The position numbers were made by a program, and so were the translations under genes. Positions 23,163 to 34,679 of a stretch of DNA of 64,000 nt are shown here, one piece after another. A model generated the notes under the pieces. The model was not told where the DNA came from. It saw only the letters and a program-made list of their open reading frames with translations, and ran no database searches. The stretch spans positions 101,001-165,000 of the forward strand of contig CAJNDS010002211.1 in the NCBI GenBank assembly GCA_905221605.1. The letters are read 5' to 3'. This DNA comes from Symbiodinium natans (taxonomy: Eukaryota; Sar; Dinophyceae; Suessiales; Symbiodiniaceae). Position 1 is the first letter of the stretch. Each line of letters opens with the position of its first letter.

Positions 23163-25836
23163 GCTTTGCCTTGGTGTGAGGATCTGGAAGCTCGCAGTGC
23201 CCATCCCGAAAGCAAAGGCGCAGCCGAGACCCAAGCCCAAGCCAAAGCCCAAAGCCAAGCCCGGGATTCTGGAGCCGCCGGAGCCCCAAGCGGCAGAGCA
23301 GCTGCCCTTTAAGCCTTTGGGCCCTCCACCCGGTGGTCGGGCGGAGTCCGCGTGGCCCCTTGCGGGTGGGACCTACCCGTCGCCGCTCTTCGGGGATCCA
23401 CCTCCCGAGTGCGTGCTGGGGTGGGCTCTACTCCGCATCTCGGTGTGTATTGAGTTTTGAGGGTTTGCCGTTCATTGTTCATTGCTGTTCATTGCTGTTA
23501 TTTTGAGCTGAAAGCTGGAGGATCAAGAAGTTGTTGAAAGAGTTTGAAAGAGAGAACACGGAAACGCTTCTGAGGTTTCGACTTGGCGACGGAGTCGCGC
23601 AGTTCCCTGAGGGCGCAGCTACGGCCCGGGAAGCTTCGCGATCACTTGTCGAAGAACGCTCCAGGCGCAAGCAACAAACGAATCAGACGACCACCGACTT
23701 CCCCTATCTCCGACTGCCTAACCCTAAAAGCCCTAAAAACATCTAGAAACCCTAAATACCCTTAATACCCTAAACCCAAGACTTATGCTCTCTTCTTGCC
23801 AGGAAAGAGCACTGCCGCGGCAGAGGCCGAGCTGAGCCGCCTCTTCGCTTCAACCTTCAAGGCGCTTCCATTAGATGGAGTTAGAGTTACACAGTTATGC
23901 AAGGAGTTGTTGCAAGCTCGCAGCATGTTTGCCACATCTAGCTGCAATCACTTTTACCTTGCGTTGCACTCTTTTGGTGTGTGTGCGTGTGTGTGTGTGT
24001 GTGTGTGTGCATGTGTGTGCGGGGGCGTTGTTCTCGGTGCACATGCGATAATGTCGAAATCGGTTTGTTGTGTTGGCGCGGCATGTACATTGTTTATGCG
24101 AGTTCGTAAGATTCGGAACGTTCGGACTCTCAGTGCTGCTGGCAGTGGGATTTCCTTGCATGGGTTTGCCTGACTTATTTGCGCAGAAAGCTTGGCCAAT
24201 TGATTTGAGTTTTAGTGGCTTTAAGGTTGCCGATCGGCGTAGAAGTGCCCAAGTTGCTACCTGAGACCCAAAGTCTTTGGAGTCTATTGAGTTGGTGACA
24301 GACACTGGGCCTTCAAAGGTGTACCGGCGAAATTGACTTTGCATATAGTTTTCGTGTGTTTAGCCGTGCAGTGCTGAAGGTTTTGTGATAAATCCATCTA
24401 GAAAGTACCTGCATTGACCGCTTCACTCTTTAGTTCGTTGTTTCGTACATTTATTACGAGAACGGAGCGCTTACGAACCCACATAATTACAGGCGTCATT
24501 AAGTGAATGGACAACCTGCAGGAAAACAGTATGTTGCCACGTGGCTTTTGTTCTCAGGGGTTTTCCATCGCACCTCAGGTCAAAACAAACCCTTGGAACC
24601 ATCATCTGGTTCACTTTGCTTGTATGATTCTCGGCGTGCACCTTTCATAATTATGGTGAACAAAAGAATTAAGTGAATACGCGGGTGCACGAATCGAATT
24701 TATTGTCAGCGCGTGTGTGAACGAATCAACGAAACAAGAACCAAGGTTGATTGTGCACTCGCGAATCATTCTCTGTGTTCAACTGCCAGTCAAGCTACGT
24801 CCAGCCTTCCCTTTTCCCCACCGGTATTCTTTTTCAATCTCACCAATCTCACACCGCCCACAGTTTGTAAAGCATGGAGCGAGGCCGCAAGCCCCTCAAC
24901 CCAAAACCGTCAAAAGCCCTAAGCCAAAGCCCCTGAACCCATCCAAACCGTGTTTCGAGGCGAAGCAGCCCCCAGTGCTGGAGTGCGACCTTCAGGTAGG
25001 GCAGCTTAGGTGAACTCAAGTTGACCTGTCCGAGCACCATTGAATACCCTTGTTCAAGAGGCAAGCCATGTTTCAACAAAGCCTTTGTCAATTCAGCATT
25101 TCCTCCTGTAAGCCCGCCAACATGGATAGTAAAGAAAGCATGGTGAGCTCCCAGAAAGACACTTCGCGGATTCTGGTCTTCGCTCTGCAGGTCATACCTC
25201 TGGATGATGCACCTCGCCGCCTGCTACCGCATGACTTCCCGGCTGCTTGCCTGCATGCAGAAGCCACTTTTGCACGCAATGTGTGTGGGCTTACTTGCAC
25301 TTCGTTGCACTTGTGAGTGTTGGAAGGCTGTGACGGAGTCTCACCGCATGGGTGGCCTGGAGGTGATCGAGGACAGCGAGTAGGTCTTCATCGGCTCAAG
25401 ATGTCCCAAATAAGGGTGCCGAAGGTGTAGTGAATACGGTGCTGAAGCTTCGAGGGATGTCGAGGGACAGGCTCGAGCGCCTTGACTGTCATCTGTAGCT
25501 GCTCTAGCTGACTCTAGCTGCTGTAACTGCAAGGACAAGTCTGGGCTGCAGATCGAAGGTGCTCTCAGTCCCAATGTGCTTGACCCCGATGTGACACTCA
25601 GAGGCAGGTTCATTGCGTCAAGGGTCGGTTGACTTCGTGGGTTCGGCCTAGGCACTCAAGGCACTCAGGTCACTCAAGTTTCACGAAGCTGCCCTGTTAG
25701 GTCTTCTGGTAACCCTGCCTGATGCTGGCTGGATGGAGACTTTCCTGAGGCAGGATCGTTGGCGTTGAGGATTCCCACCTTCGCACAATCTTGCTCTGAA
25801 GCTGCTCGACTATCGGAGTTTGCTTCGCGGTTGGTA

Positions 25837-25943
25837 TATGGGTATTTCCCAAAGTAGGGGTACCCTTTTATGCCCCAGATGGAGAAGACTGAAACCCCTT
25901 ATTGAACGGGACCCCCCCCCTAGTCTCGGAACCCCCCCCCATA
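25837..25943. repeat. MITE-like family 1, copy with decayed right end
   Basis: Begins TATGGGTATTTCCCAAAGTA with GGGGTACCC, as in the copies at 49234 and 53673. The right end has degenerated into C-runs but keeps CCCATA followed by TCGC. Confidence 0.65.
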
Positions 25944-28900
25944 TCGCGGTAGGGCCTGCAGGTCGGTTCCCCAGCCGTCCGTCCAGGTCGCCGGCTTGTG
26001 GGAGCCCTAAAATTGCTTCACGCCTCGCACGCCTCTCAGTGCCTTCTGTTTCTTGCAGAATGATCGGTGGAGGCCTAGCACTGTGGCTTGGGAGCTTCAG
26101 GAACTGCATCTTCTTGTGCCAAGCCCAAGTTTGGAGTGAAGAGATGCTGAGCAACTTTGTGAGGGCCCCTCGTCCGAGGTCGGCTCCCACAATACTCTGC
26201 GGTGGCTCGATGAACCTCTGCGAGGCGGCGAAGCTCGCCGTGGTGGATCCGCAAATGCTTGCAAATCGATTTTGGTGTCGCGTGCCGAAGTACCCGAGGA
26301 CCAAACATGCTCCGAGGTTACTGAGTGTAGTTCCGATTGCCGGCAGGTCTCACGGCGGGGATGGCCGCGCATTACCCTCTAGATGATACGGGCCATACTT
26401 GGCGGCTGAAGCTCGACAAGCTGGACAGACTGCAGCTGCATTTCTGCAGATTCCTAGCTTCGGCGGAGTGAAATTTTGAGGCCGCATGTAGATGCAGTTC
26501 AATTAAATTAGACGAGGCTCGTCGAGACTATCTAGAAGAAGTGAAGGATAACGGATCACTATCTTGTTCAGATTTCCGCATGTCGAAGTGCCGAGGGTCA
26601 TGTCCTCCAAGTAGTTCTAGTCTTCGAGGAGGATGGCCAGCGGTTTTGGTTTGGCGGCGAAGTTCCACTGGAGTTTGTGCCGGAGCCCCATCATGTCCCA
26701 TCCCTTCCTGACTGTATGCATGAGCCTTGTGACAAGCAAGGTGCCACCCGGATTGCGCAGTGATTGTGGAGCTGGTGGCAATACTCCGGGCACCCGGTGT
26801 AGCCGCTCCGCCACCACAGCCCACGCAGGCTTGGACTCAGTGCTGATGTGGCGTCGGGCCGCTGGTGTTTTTGTAACACAGATGTGTGCCATGTGCTACC
26901 GGCTGGTGACCGGCTATTGTGGAATGTTGTGTACTACTGCTGTACTGCATTGCTTGAGGCTGGAACGGCTGCCACGCCACTCCTTTCAGACCAGGCAGTG
27001 CAACCCCAGGATCTGTTGTTGGAGCCTCAGTCAATCTTAGTGTGCTTCGCGGATCATGTTCAGCAAAGCCTCCCCATCTTGTCATTGTTGTTCTCTAGGC
27101 AGAAGCAAACACTGGGCTGGTTGCTCATGCTGCCGTTCTACCAGACAACCAGCGAGGCCTGCATGCCCTCAAGTCCCCTGTTGGCCGTCGTTGCCTTAAC
27201 TGTGCCAGGGGCTGCTGAAGGCATCCACTGCAGCACCAGGGGAGCGCCAGGAGCCTACTCAGAGCCCAACGAGACCACCTCCAATCTACCAATGGCGGAA
27301 AGCCTGCCAGCACATCCATTCCCAGTCATTCCCAGTTTCTGTTTAAGAGGGCTCTTTTGCAACACACATTCTCCAAAGCGACAGCAACACACTTGAACGG
27401 CGTCTGCATTGCACATGCAGTTGGTGCAATGCTAGCTGATCCGACACAATTCAAGCTCCCCAAGGTCCTGCTGTGGCCTTCGATATGGAGTTCTTCGGAG
27501 GACCGGGCTTGTCCATGCTTTCCGAGGAGGCTCGAAGCGGAGATCGCGGAACTGCAGGAGACGTTCGTTTGGAGTTCCCTTGACCCCTTAGGGCTGACCT
27601 GCAGGTGTGGTCGGCGTCGGCTCAGGGCCCTACCACCATCGCGACAAGGCCACCGGGATGCACATGGAGTTCTGGAGAGCGCCTACAGTGCTACAGTATG
27701 AATGTCCTCATAGTGTCTCATGGTCGCTTGAAGGGTTGACTCCTGAAGGAGTGCTGGGTTCTGCTGAGGGTTGCTGGGAGCCCCACATTGCACGCTACTC
27801 GTACCAGGCCGGCAGAGACTGCAAAGCCGACCCGGCCGGCACTGGCGGTGGGATGCTCAGAGACAGTTACACCTCTACATGAGCCGGAGCGCAGGTTTTT
27901 TGAAAGTAGAGGGAGGGGCATGCGCTGGCTTGTACAAGCTTGTACATCAGCTCTGCAAAACCTATACAATTGAAGGGGAGCTGAAGCTTGACAAAGGTGA
28001 CCGTAATCATCAAATTAGTCACTTAGCCGAGGCATGAGGGAAAGTGGCAAGCCTTGAAGCCTGGACTACCCCAATGTTGTGGGCAGATGCGGGCATGTAT
28101 GCATCACCAATCAAGTCTGATGCACACAAGCGAGTGAGAAGCGATGTGACTTGCGAGCCCCCACACTTAAAACAGACCTGGAGACCACGGTAGCCGTGAG
28201 CATGCTAATCACTCATCCTTACATTTAAAGAAGGGTGCTTCCCGACTAGCATAGTCGCACGTAGAGTGTGTCGGCAATCTTTTTGCTTGCAAGCCTTCAA
28301 GCATCGCCTCACAGCCCCAGTACGGCAACCGCGGAACAACAGGGCTCTGATGTTGCAGTTTGTCGTGTGAAGCTGTCTGACAAGTGTTGCTCTGTCCTTC
28401 AAAGTATTCGGGGCTTGCAACATCTTAGAAAAACTGAGGCCAGCAGGCTAAAAGCCAGCTTCGAGCTCTGCGGCGACCGCCTGGTACAGCAGCTTGTCGA
28501 CGAAAAGCGGTTGTACCTCTGCTCACTCTTTGCCCTCGCGGCCGAGCCTGGTGCTTCACGTGCACTGAGGTGGCTGCGGCAGCACATACCGTTGCCCAAA
28601 CCAGAGATCCAGCTTCTGGTCTGAACCGGAATGCCAAAGTCTGCCAAAGATTCTGAAGTTGGAGTGGCTGAGGGAACCGGCAGCTCCCAAGCCCGTGACT
28701 CTGCAGCCGCTGTGCCTTGTCTTTGTCAGTGTGTGTTCAGAGCACAAGGGGGTTGTTTCCATGCTGATTCTTGCTGCTGTGGCTCCCAGGCCCTCCGTGT
28801 TCCCGCAGCCTCAGACGGCGCTGGCAGTGCCAGCAACCGCTCTTCAGGACGGCTGCCCGGCTTGGCCAGCTGTGTTAATTGGCTTCCAGTTTTCCTATTC

Positions 28901-29397
28901 TGCCAGGGTCTTCCCTACTCGCCTCCGCAGTTGGCTCAACCGGCTTTGCCAGCAAGTGCCTCAGAGCCTGACGATTGAGGGCAGTTGTGCGCAGGTCGTA
29001 CAGGTCCTTTTGAGGTCGTGACAGGACCACTTTGCAAATACTTGCGACGAGAGGTCGGGCCGGCTGGGCCAGTGCCAGTGCCGACACCTACTGTGCCAGT
29101 CGGACCGGTGGCGAACTCGGCAAAGGATTGGCAACGGTATGCAGGGATCCGATGCAGATTGTTCAACTCGGGGGCTCTGCTCTTTCCCGAGGGCCCAGCT
29201 GTCTATCAGCCGACTATGGCACCCGCGATGATGACGCCCCTCCCGACGCCAGCACCTGTGGTGGAGAAGATTTACCTGCGAGATCAGGCAGTGCAAAGCG
29301 ATCCACCAGCAATTCCAGGCCGGTTACACTGCAAGGACCTAGACCTAGGCAACAGGTCTTGAGCTAGCTTGACAATGCTTGACACTAGACTGGACAG

Positions 29398-30575
29398 GTG
29401 CCGACGACAACCTCATTGAGGCGCCCAAAGCACCCAGCTCCAGCGTGGCAATCGGGACCGGGCCCCCTGCTCGGCCCCTCAGCGCCGTGGACAAGGCAAA
29501 CCTGCTGCAAGCCACAGGAGGACCCAAGCCACCGGGGCCACCTGGGCCATCTGTGTCTCCGGGTGAGAGTGTAGCTCAGAAGCGCGAGCTCCGGTGGAAG
29601 TTCGAGGATGAGGACATGCTCCAAGCGGATGAGATTTCTCTGGAGCTTCTCACTCTTCGTAGCTTCACACCCGCGGAAGGGGAGCGGGTCTACTTCCAAC
29701 TGCGCTTCTTCCAGTTCCCGCCGGTCAAAACGGCGCCTGCCGCCCTGTCCGGCAAGCCTGGCGAGGCCTGCTTGCTGAGAAGCGCAGTCACCAACGAGCG
29801 CCTTGCCATGGTTTTCCAAATGGATGGTTATGTCACCAATGGCTCTGTTCCTACATCTGCGGCAACTGTGCATCGTCGCTTGGTCACCTATCTTAGCGCC
29901 CGAAGTGCTGACATTGAGATTTGGAGTGCAGAGTCTGGTATGCATGTCGGCACAACGTCGGTTCCTCTTGAGATGTTGGTCAGGCAGGGGCATCAGGTTG
30001 CCAAAGTTGAAGCAGAATATGCAGTTCTGGAGCCTCTGTCGGGGGAGCCGAAGGGAACCTTGAGAATGCTGCTGGTAAATCGTGGTCGCCCGCCCACCCC
30101 ATACCAACGCTTGAACTCCAACAACGTACTGCCGCCAGATGATGCCAGACCGCTTGACTCGCCACCAGCGCCGCCTGCACCTCCGTCTGCTCCCAGGCCG
30201 AGACGCCACAAGGTCTCCGCTTTGATCGATGGGTCCGAACTTCAGATTCACGGAGCTCAGAACCTCACTGGTCAGGGAACCATGGCAGAAGAGCTCAACC
30301 AGCGAAAGCACGAGAGGCTGAAGCAGTTGCGCATGCTTCGCAAGGCAGATGCCACTGATCCCTTCTCCGATCACTCTGCGCGTTTAGCGGCAGCGGAGTC
30401 GGTTCGGCAGGAACGCAAGAGACAAGAGGTTGCCCGAAGAATGGATCGCTTCAACACTACGCAGCAGTCTCTCACCGCGAGCTTTGCCACTCCATCCTAT
30501 TTTTCCGTGGACTTCACCAACCCGTACGGGCAGCAGGCTGCCTTCACGGTCCTGGTGACCGGCGACAAGCCCCAG
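29398..30575 (+). CDS. NPHP4: NPHP4-like, large exon
   Basis: The acceptor CTGGACAG precedes 29398 and the donor CCCCAG/GT follows 30575. The frame remains open to a stop at 30633, but the match to the next exon favours splicing at 30575. The exon codes for a Pro-rich linker (to about 29560), a beta-rich domain starting at WKFEDEDMLQADEISLELL (29600-30090), a second linker, then a basic helical stretch (RKHERLKQLRMLRK, 30306-30345) and the start of an immunoglobulin-like domain (SYFSVDFTNPYGQQAAFTVL). This order matches the middle of vertebrate NPHP4, where the region binds other transition-zone proteins. High GC and long open frame support coding. Confidence 0.87.
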
Positions 30576-33500
30576 GTGCCGGAAGTCCTGCCAGCCGTGC
30601 CACCACAGCAGCCCCTTCAAGGTGCCAGGGACTGAGACTGAGACGAAGGGGTCGGAGATGGTCAGAGCATAGATCCCAAGAAGTAAAGTTCAATGTTATG
30701 CAGTATGTATGTCTCAATGTGTTCTTCCACCAGTCTTGATGAGTCTTGGCCCAGGTTCTCACGGAGACGCCGAAGCAGGCTCTCATGCTGGTCAAGGACC
30801 CGGAGGAGCCAGGCTTAGCACTCCAGCCCTTTAGACTTTTGCGTCTTTTGCTGCCTTGCGTTTAGTCGCATGCCTGCGACCTCTGAAAGGAGTGGCGACG
30901 GCTGGTGTCCTCGGGCGTTCTTCCCACAGCGCCGTCAGGCTCTGCAGTCTGCTTAACGGTGCAGTCCGCTGGGGCATTGTCTTTATCCCGCTAAGTGCTT
31001 GAAGCAGTAGCTGACATGGCTCTCGTTCTTGCGGTGCAGGTGATTTCGCACGCTTGGCGGCGGGCACCTTCATTCTGAATCCCAAGGAGAGCATCAGAAA
31101 CTGGACTGCACGTCTTACGAAGGGTTGCTGTAGGTAGGTCTGGTGCTGGGGGGGGGGGGGGGAACTCAGTTCTGATGGGCAGTTCTGCAGCAGATTTAGA
31201 GGCGTCACTTAGACGTAGCATGGTGAAGCACAGAAGTCCTTCCGAGATGCTGGAACCAATGGATACAGGCGGTTTCGCCATCAGCAATCAGAGGTCTTAG
31301 TTATTTGCAGACAAGCAGCCCACTGATGCCATGATTTGCAGGTGCAAGCGCTAGAAATGCAAGCATGGGCAACATACACGTTGGTACAACCAGTGCTTTC
31401 GTCTTATGAGCTTCGCTGAAATTGGCCGTCAAGCCTTGAGTTGCAAATCTCAGACCAGAGGTATTGTTTATCGTGATTGTTAGACTTTCGGTGTGCCCCA
31501 GAATGTTTCCCCCCAAAATAGAGTTAGTCTATGCCAACTCTGCTGCGGTGAGATTTCGAATAAACGCCGCGAGCATGCCAACATGTAGGAGGTTTCGTAG
31601 TTCGCCAGCACCGAGCCATCAAGTGCAGTGTTGAAGCAGAGGCCTGCCTTTTCGGTACTTGGACTTCAACTTCCCGGGCTTGGAAACATCAGCGCAGGTG
31701 GCACGGCGCCTAGGAGACTCGTCTCAGCGCGGCAAAGATGTTCCGACAAGCTATGGCACGTTCCAAGAAGGCTTCAAGCTTTCACATGACCAAGGCTCCG
31801 CCTAGCGGCCTTCGCTTGGCCGACGTGGCTGCTGTGGTGGCGGGGCCGAGCAGCAAGGACTTCCGGGTTGAGGCCAGAACGGAGGGTTTCGGATATTCCA
31901 AGGAGAGATGCCTTCGAGTAGGCATACGTGGCAGCTGATCACTGCTGATCTGGCGCGTGCTGTTTCGTCTTCGTGACTTTTGTGAACATTGTGAACGCTT
32001 CGCACACGTGCCCTGCGGTTGTTGAACACAGTGCCCAGTTTTCTGAGTTTCCATGAAAGATAGTGCTCGAAAGGGCAGTGGAAGGCAGTGATGATGTTTC
32101 CACACAGATGCATTATCATGCATTCGGCAGCACGGATGTCGAGCGGTGCTGTTCGTATGCCAAAGCGTTGTTGTCCTGCCACATCACTTCACGCGGCTTC
32201 CCATGATCCTGCATTCTTTCCAAGTTCACAGGGGGTGTGAGACAGGTGTGCGATCATGTGCATCATTGAATGGATGCCTGATGCTTCGCCTCCCAAACAG
32301 TAGACTGCATCCCAAACAGTAGACTGCTTCTTGCTTTAGTGGTTAAAGTGTTTTTTCACGGCGATCAGCCAAAGAATTCCGCATGCGTCTTGGCTGCCTT
32401 TGGCGAGGTGGCTTTGGATCAGGGTCCCGTGCTACGGCGTGTGGAGGCCCTTCCTTTTTCAATGACTCAGCTTCAACTTTATCCCACGCTGGTCAGTCAT
32501 GAGCCAATTATCCTTGATACCCTGAACCCTAAACCCTGAGCCTGTTGGTGGGCCTGCAGTGTGCCCGAAGCTGATTGCAGGTTGCGGTTGTGTCGCAGCC
32601 CGCCTCCATTGACCGGACGGTGCGCTTCTTCGAGGCAGCTTGTCAGAGCCACAGGGACAGATGAAGACATCTGTCCCCAAGCTCTGTGAAAACCGTCTCA
32701 GAGTGCGATATTCTCCGTATACACCGCGCCACTCCACCTCTCTCCACATCCCTCCAGGCTGAGGGCACCGCCGCGGAGAAGGCCAAGCCGGGACTAAGGG
32801 AGAGGAGAAGTGTTGTGTATGTCCTTGTTTGCTTCTTTGTTTGTTTTGCAGCATGAGTTGTTGATGCTGAAGTCTTAAAGTCGTATGAAAGGTCTTCACA
32901 TGCTCTGATGCCCCAGTCTGCTTTCCTCCCTGCTTTCGGCTGAAGGTGGTGGCATTGCCACCCTCACCAGAGCCGTTGGGGTTCCCAGACCCGGGATGGT
33001 GCCAGATGTGCCAGTGGGGGGGGGGGGGATTTAGGGTTTAGGGCGGTTTAGGGCGGTTTAGGGGGGTTTAGGGGGGTAGGGGGGTTTAGGGGGGGTTTTG
33101 GGCGGGTTACAGGTCCATAACAGTTGTCAGATGTTGTCAGTGTAAGGTCAGCTAAGGCCTACGTCTCTGTTGGCAAGTCTGAACTGCCATGCTGCTGGTT
33201 CGTGTTGTTTATTCCATGAGGTTTGCAGTTGATCCTTGAATGAGGTCGGTTGGTAGCTGCTACGTGTATTGCACCAACAGAGATGCAGCGGGCCCCAGAC
33301 TTTCAGTGATCAAAAGTTTATCGAAGTGAGATGTAGCGAGAGTATCTTGACGACATGTGACACTCTCCTCTCTTGCTCTGTGGGGTCTGTGGGGTCTGAG
33401 GTTCATGTGCAGAGGAGAGAGCAGGACGCAGCTTGGGTGTCTTGCGGGGTCTCACGCGCTGCTCGCGATGTCTCGGCGTGCTTTAGACTCAGCATGACGA

Positions 33501-34679
33501 ACTACCGCCCAGAAAGGATGAGGTCTCCTTGCGCTTCATCGCCCCCCAGTCACCTGACATGCCCTGCTCTTATCGGGTATGACTCTCTGCATGCTCAACA
33601 GTTTGCGTTCGTGGTGCCTGAGTCTGCATCTATACGGTGTGCACCGAGGCTTTCCTTCTTCCTTGTTTTTTATGCGGACCAGCACTTCAGCCAAGTGGCG
33701 CACACCTCGGGGCGCAGAGTCTCAACAGAGTGCCTCCCAAGCTGTTTTTAAGCATGCTGCTTTTCACGTAGCTTCGAGGAGGGGAGCTGACATCCGGCTT
33801 CCAACTGTAGTTACTGGCTGGTTCTTCGTAGGGAATGCGGGAATGAAGTACCCTATATACTCCCTTAAGGGGTCTATAGAAATATATATATATATATATA
33901 TATAGGGCCCTAATTCCCTCATTCCCTACTAAGAACCAGGCTGGGTCATAATCATGTGATGTCATGTGTGCTCGAAGGTCGCCATCCAACTGATCGATGT
34001 ACAGGGTCTTCGCACCGAGCGAATCCGTCTTGCGGGAGCTTCAGAGACATTCAGCGCTTTTGCTCCACCAAGCCTCTTTTTCCCCCTGGCTCTGAGTAGG
34101 GAATGAGGGAGTTAGGGCCCTATATGTATACCCTTTAAGGGAGTATATAGGGTACCTCACTCCCTCATTCCCTACTCAGAACCAGCCAGTTTTTGCTCTT
34201 GGGCTTGTCTGCACAGGTTGTTGGCCAGAGTGTCGAGCGCGCGATTTGCCGCTGCCCTGGAGCACGTCATGGGTTGCGTGGTAGGCAGGTTCTTGTTTGA
34301 TCCAGGGGGCCCCTTTGGAGACTGAGAAGAGAGCCTGAGGTCTGGCACCCGCCGAGGTGGCGGGCTTTCTGCGGCTTTGGAGTCCAAGGGGCGTGTAAAG
34401 CCGTGGGACGTTTGATGAGAGATCATGGGAGGTCTTGGATGCTGGAGCGGTGCGGCTTCACTCGTCAAACCCTGAGGCTGTTGCTATTGTTGCTGCTCTT
34501 AAGAGTGATAGGACAAGATGCAAGACTTTTCAGCTTCCGGTGCAGGTGGTTGCTGTCCAGCATACGGCTGAGGTGCGCAGGGCATCCACTTCATTTAGCT
34601 TGCCGAGTGTTCGTGAAATCGTGCACCTGCCTCCGATCGGGACGGCAGAAGTCACCATCAGGTCGATCCTCGCTATGGG
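29398..34679 (+). CDS. NPHP4: nephrocystin-4-like protein (multi-exon span)
   Basis: NPHP4 is a scaffold of the ciliary transition zone and basal body. Candidate exons in order: 29398-30575, 30755-30812, 31040-31133, 32581-about 32640 and about 34456-34679. Each matches successive parts of animal NPHP4 as I remember it: ERVYFQLRFFQFPP, ADIEIWSAESGMHVG with EMLVRQGHQ, then FSVDFTNPYGQQAAFTV, FILNPKESI, QPASIDRTVRFFEAA, AIVAALKSDRTRCKTFQLPV and VREIVHLPPIGTAEVTI. Phases agree across the first two junctions (phase 0, then phase 1). The donor after 30812 is GC rather than GT. Exons between 31133 and 32581 and between 32640 and 34456, and both gene ends, were not found. The neighbour downstream is another flagellum-associated homologue (IQCH). 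Confidence 0.8.
30755..30812 (+). CDS. NPHP4: NPHP4-like, short exon
   Basis: Acceptor CCCAG at 30754. Codes VLTETPKQALMLVKDPEEP plus one base (phase 1). The donor is CCAG/GC. It joins 30575 in phase 0 and 31040 in phase 1 without a stop. Confidence 0.7.
31040..31133 (+). CDS. NPHP4: NPHP4-like, short exon
   Basis: Acceptor GGTGCAG at 31039. Codes GDFARLAAGTFILNPKESI..., which corresponds to the LYLRPHET region of the animal protein. The donor is probably TGTAG/GTAGGT at 31134. Confidence 0.65.
32581..32640 (+). CDS. NPHP4: NPHP4-like, short exon (3' border uncertain)
   Basis: Acceptor GATTGCAG at 32580. Codes VAVVSQPASIDRTVRFFEAA, which aligns with VELQPHVVDQVFRFYHPE of the animal protein. 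A telomere-like tract lies about 40-65 bp upstream. Confidence 0.6.
32985..33118. repeat. G-rich tract grading into telomere-like repeats
   Basis: A G run at 33017-33028, then TTTAGGG, TTTAGGGCGG and TTTAGGGGGG variants to about 33115. Confidence 0.85.
33818..33939. repeat. MITE-like family 2, copy 1
   Basis: Terminal inverted repeats start CTGGTTCTTCGTAGGGAATG at the left; the right end is the reverse complement of CTGGTTCTTAGTAGGGAATG. The centre is (TA)n at about 33880-33904. Total about 122 bp. Confidence 0.85.
34086..34185. repeat. MITE-like family 2, copy 2
   Basis: 100 bp, almost fully palindromic: CTGGCTCTGAGTAGGGAATG at the left and the reverse complement of CTGGTTCTGAGTAGGGAATG at the right, meeting at CCTTTAAGG-like sequence. 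Only about 150 bp from copy 1. Confidence 0.87.
34456..34679 (+). CDS. NPHP4: NPHP4-like, exon
   Basis: The frame reads EAVAIVAALKSDRTRCKTF, then QLPVQVVAVQHTAEVRRAST and VREIVHLPPIGTAEVTIRSI, ending at ATGGG/GTGAAG. The spacing of SDR, QxV and LPP matches the C-terminal half of animal NPHP4. The 5' border is not certain. Confidence 0.65.

Larger units (their letters stand above)
21931..29397. other. intron-like stretch; exons not assignable
   Basis: Mostly noncoding. 22612-22675 repeats GTGTTTCACGGT. 23118-23162 and 23716-23780 are telomere-like tracts. 23176-23457 is a frame rich in Lys-Pro (KPKPKPKAKP) that may be an exon. 23985-24010 is (GT)n. 25837-25943 is a MITE-like element. 28268-28624 is a frame of 118 residues (LRKTEASRLKASFELCGDRL within it) that looks protein-like but is unidentified. 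Proline-rich exon candidates near 28785-28870 and 29060-29140 could belong to the next gene. Confidence 0.4.

Noticed and set aside
29385-30374. 329-residue minus-strand frame
   Set aside because: It lies opposite the NPHP4-like exon, which has clear family matches on the + strand.
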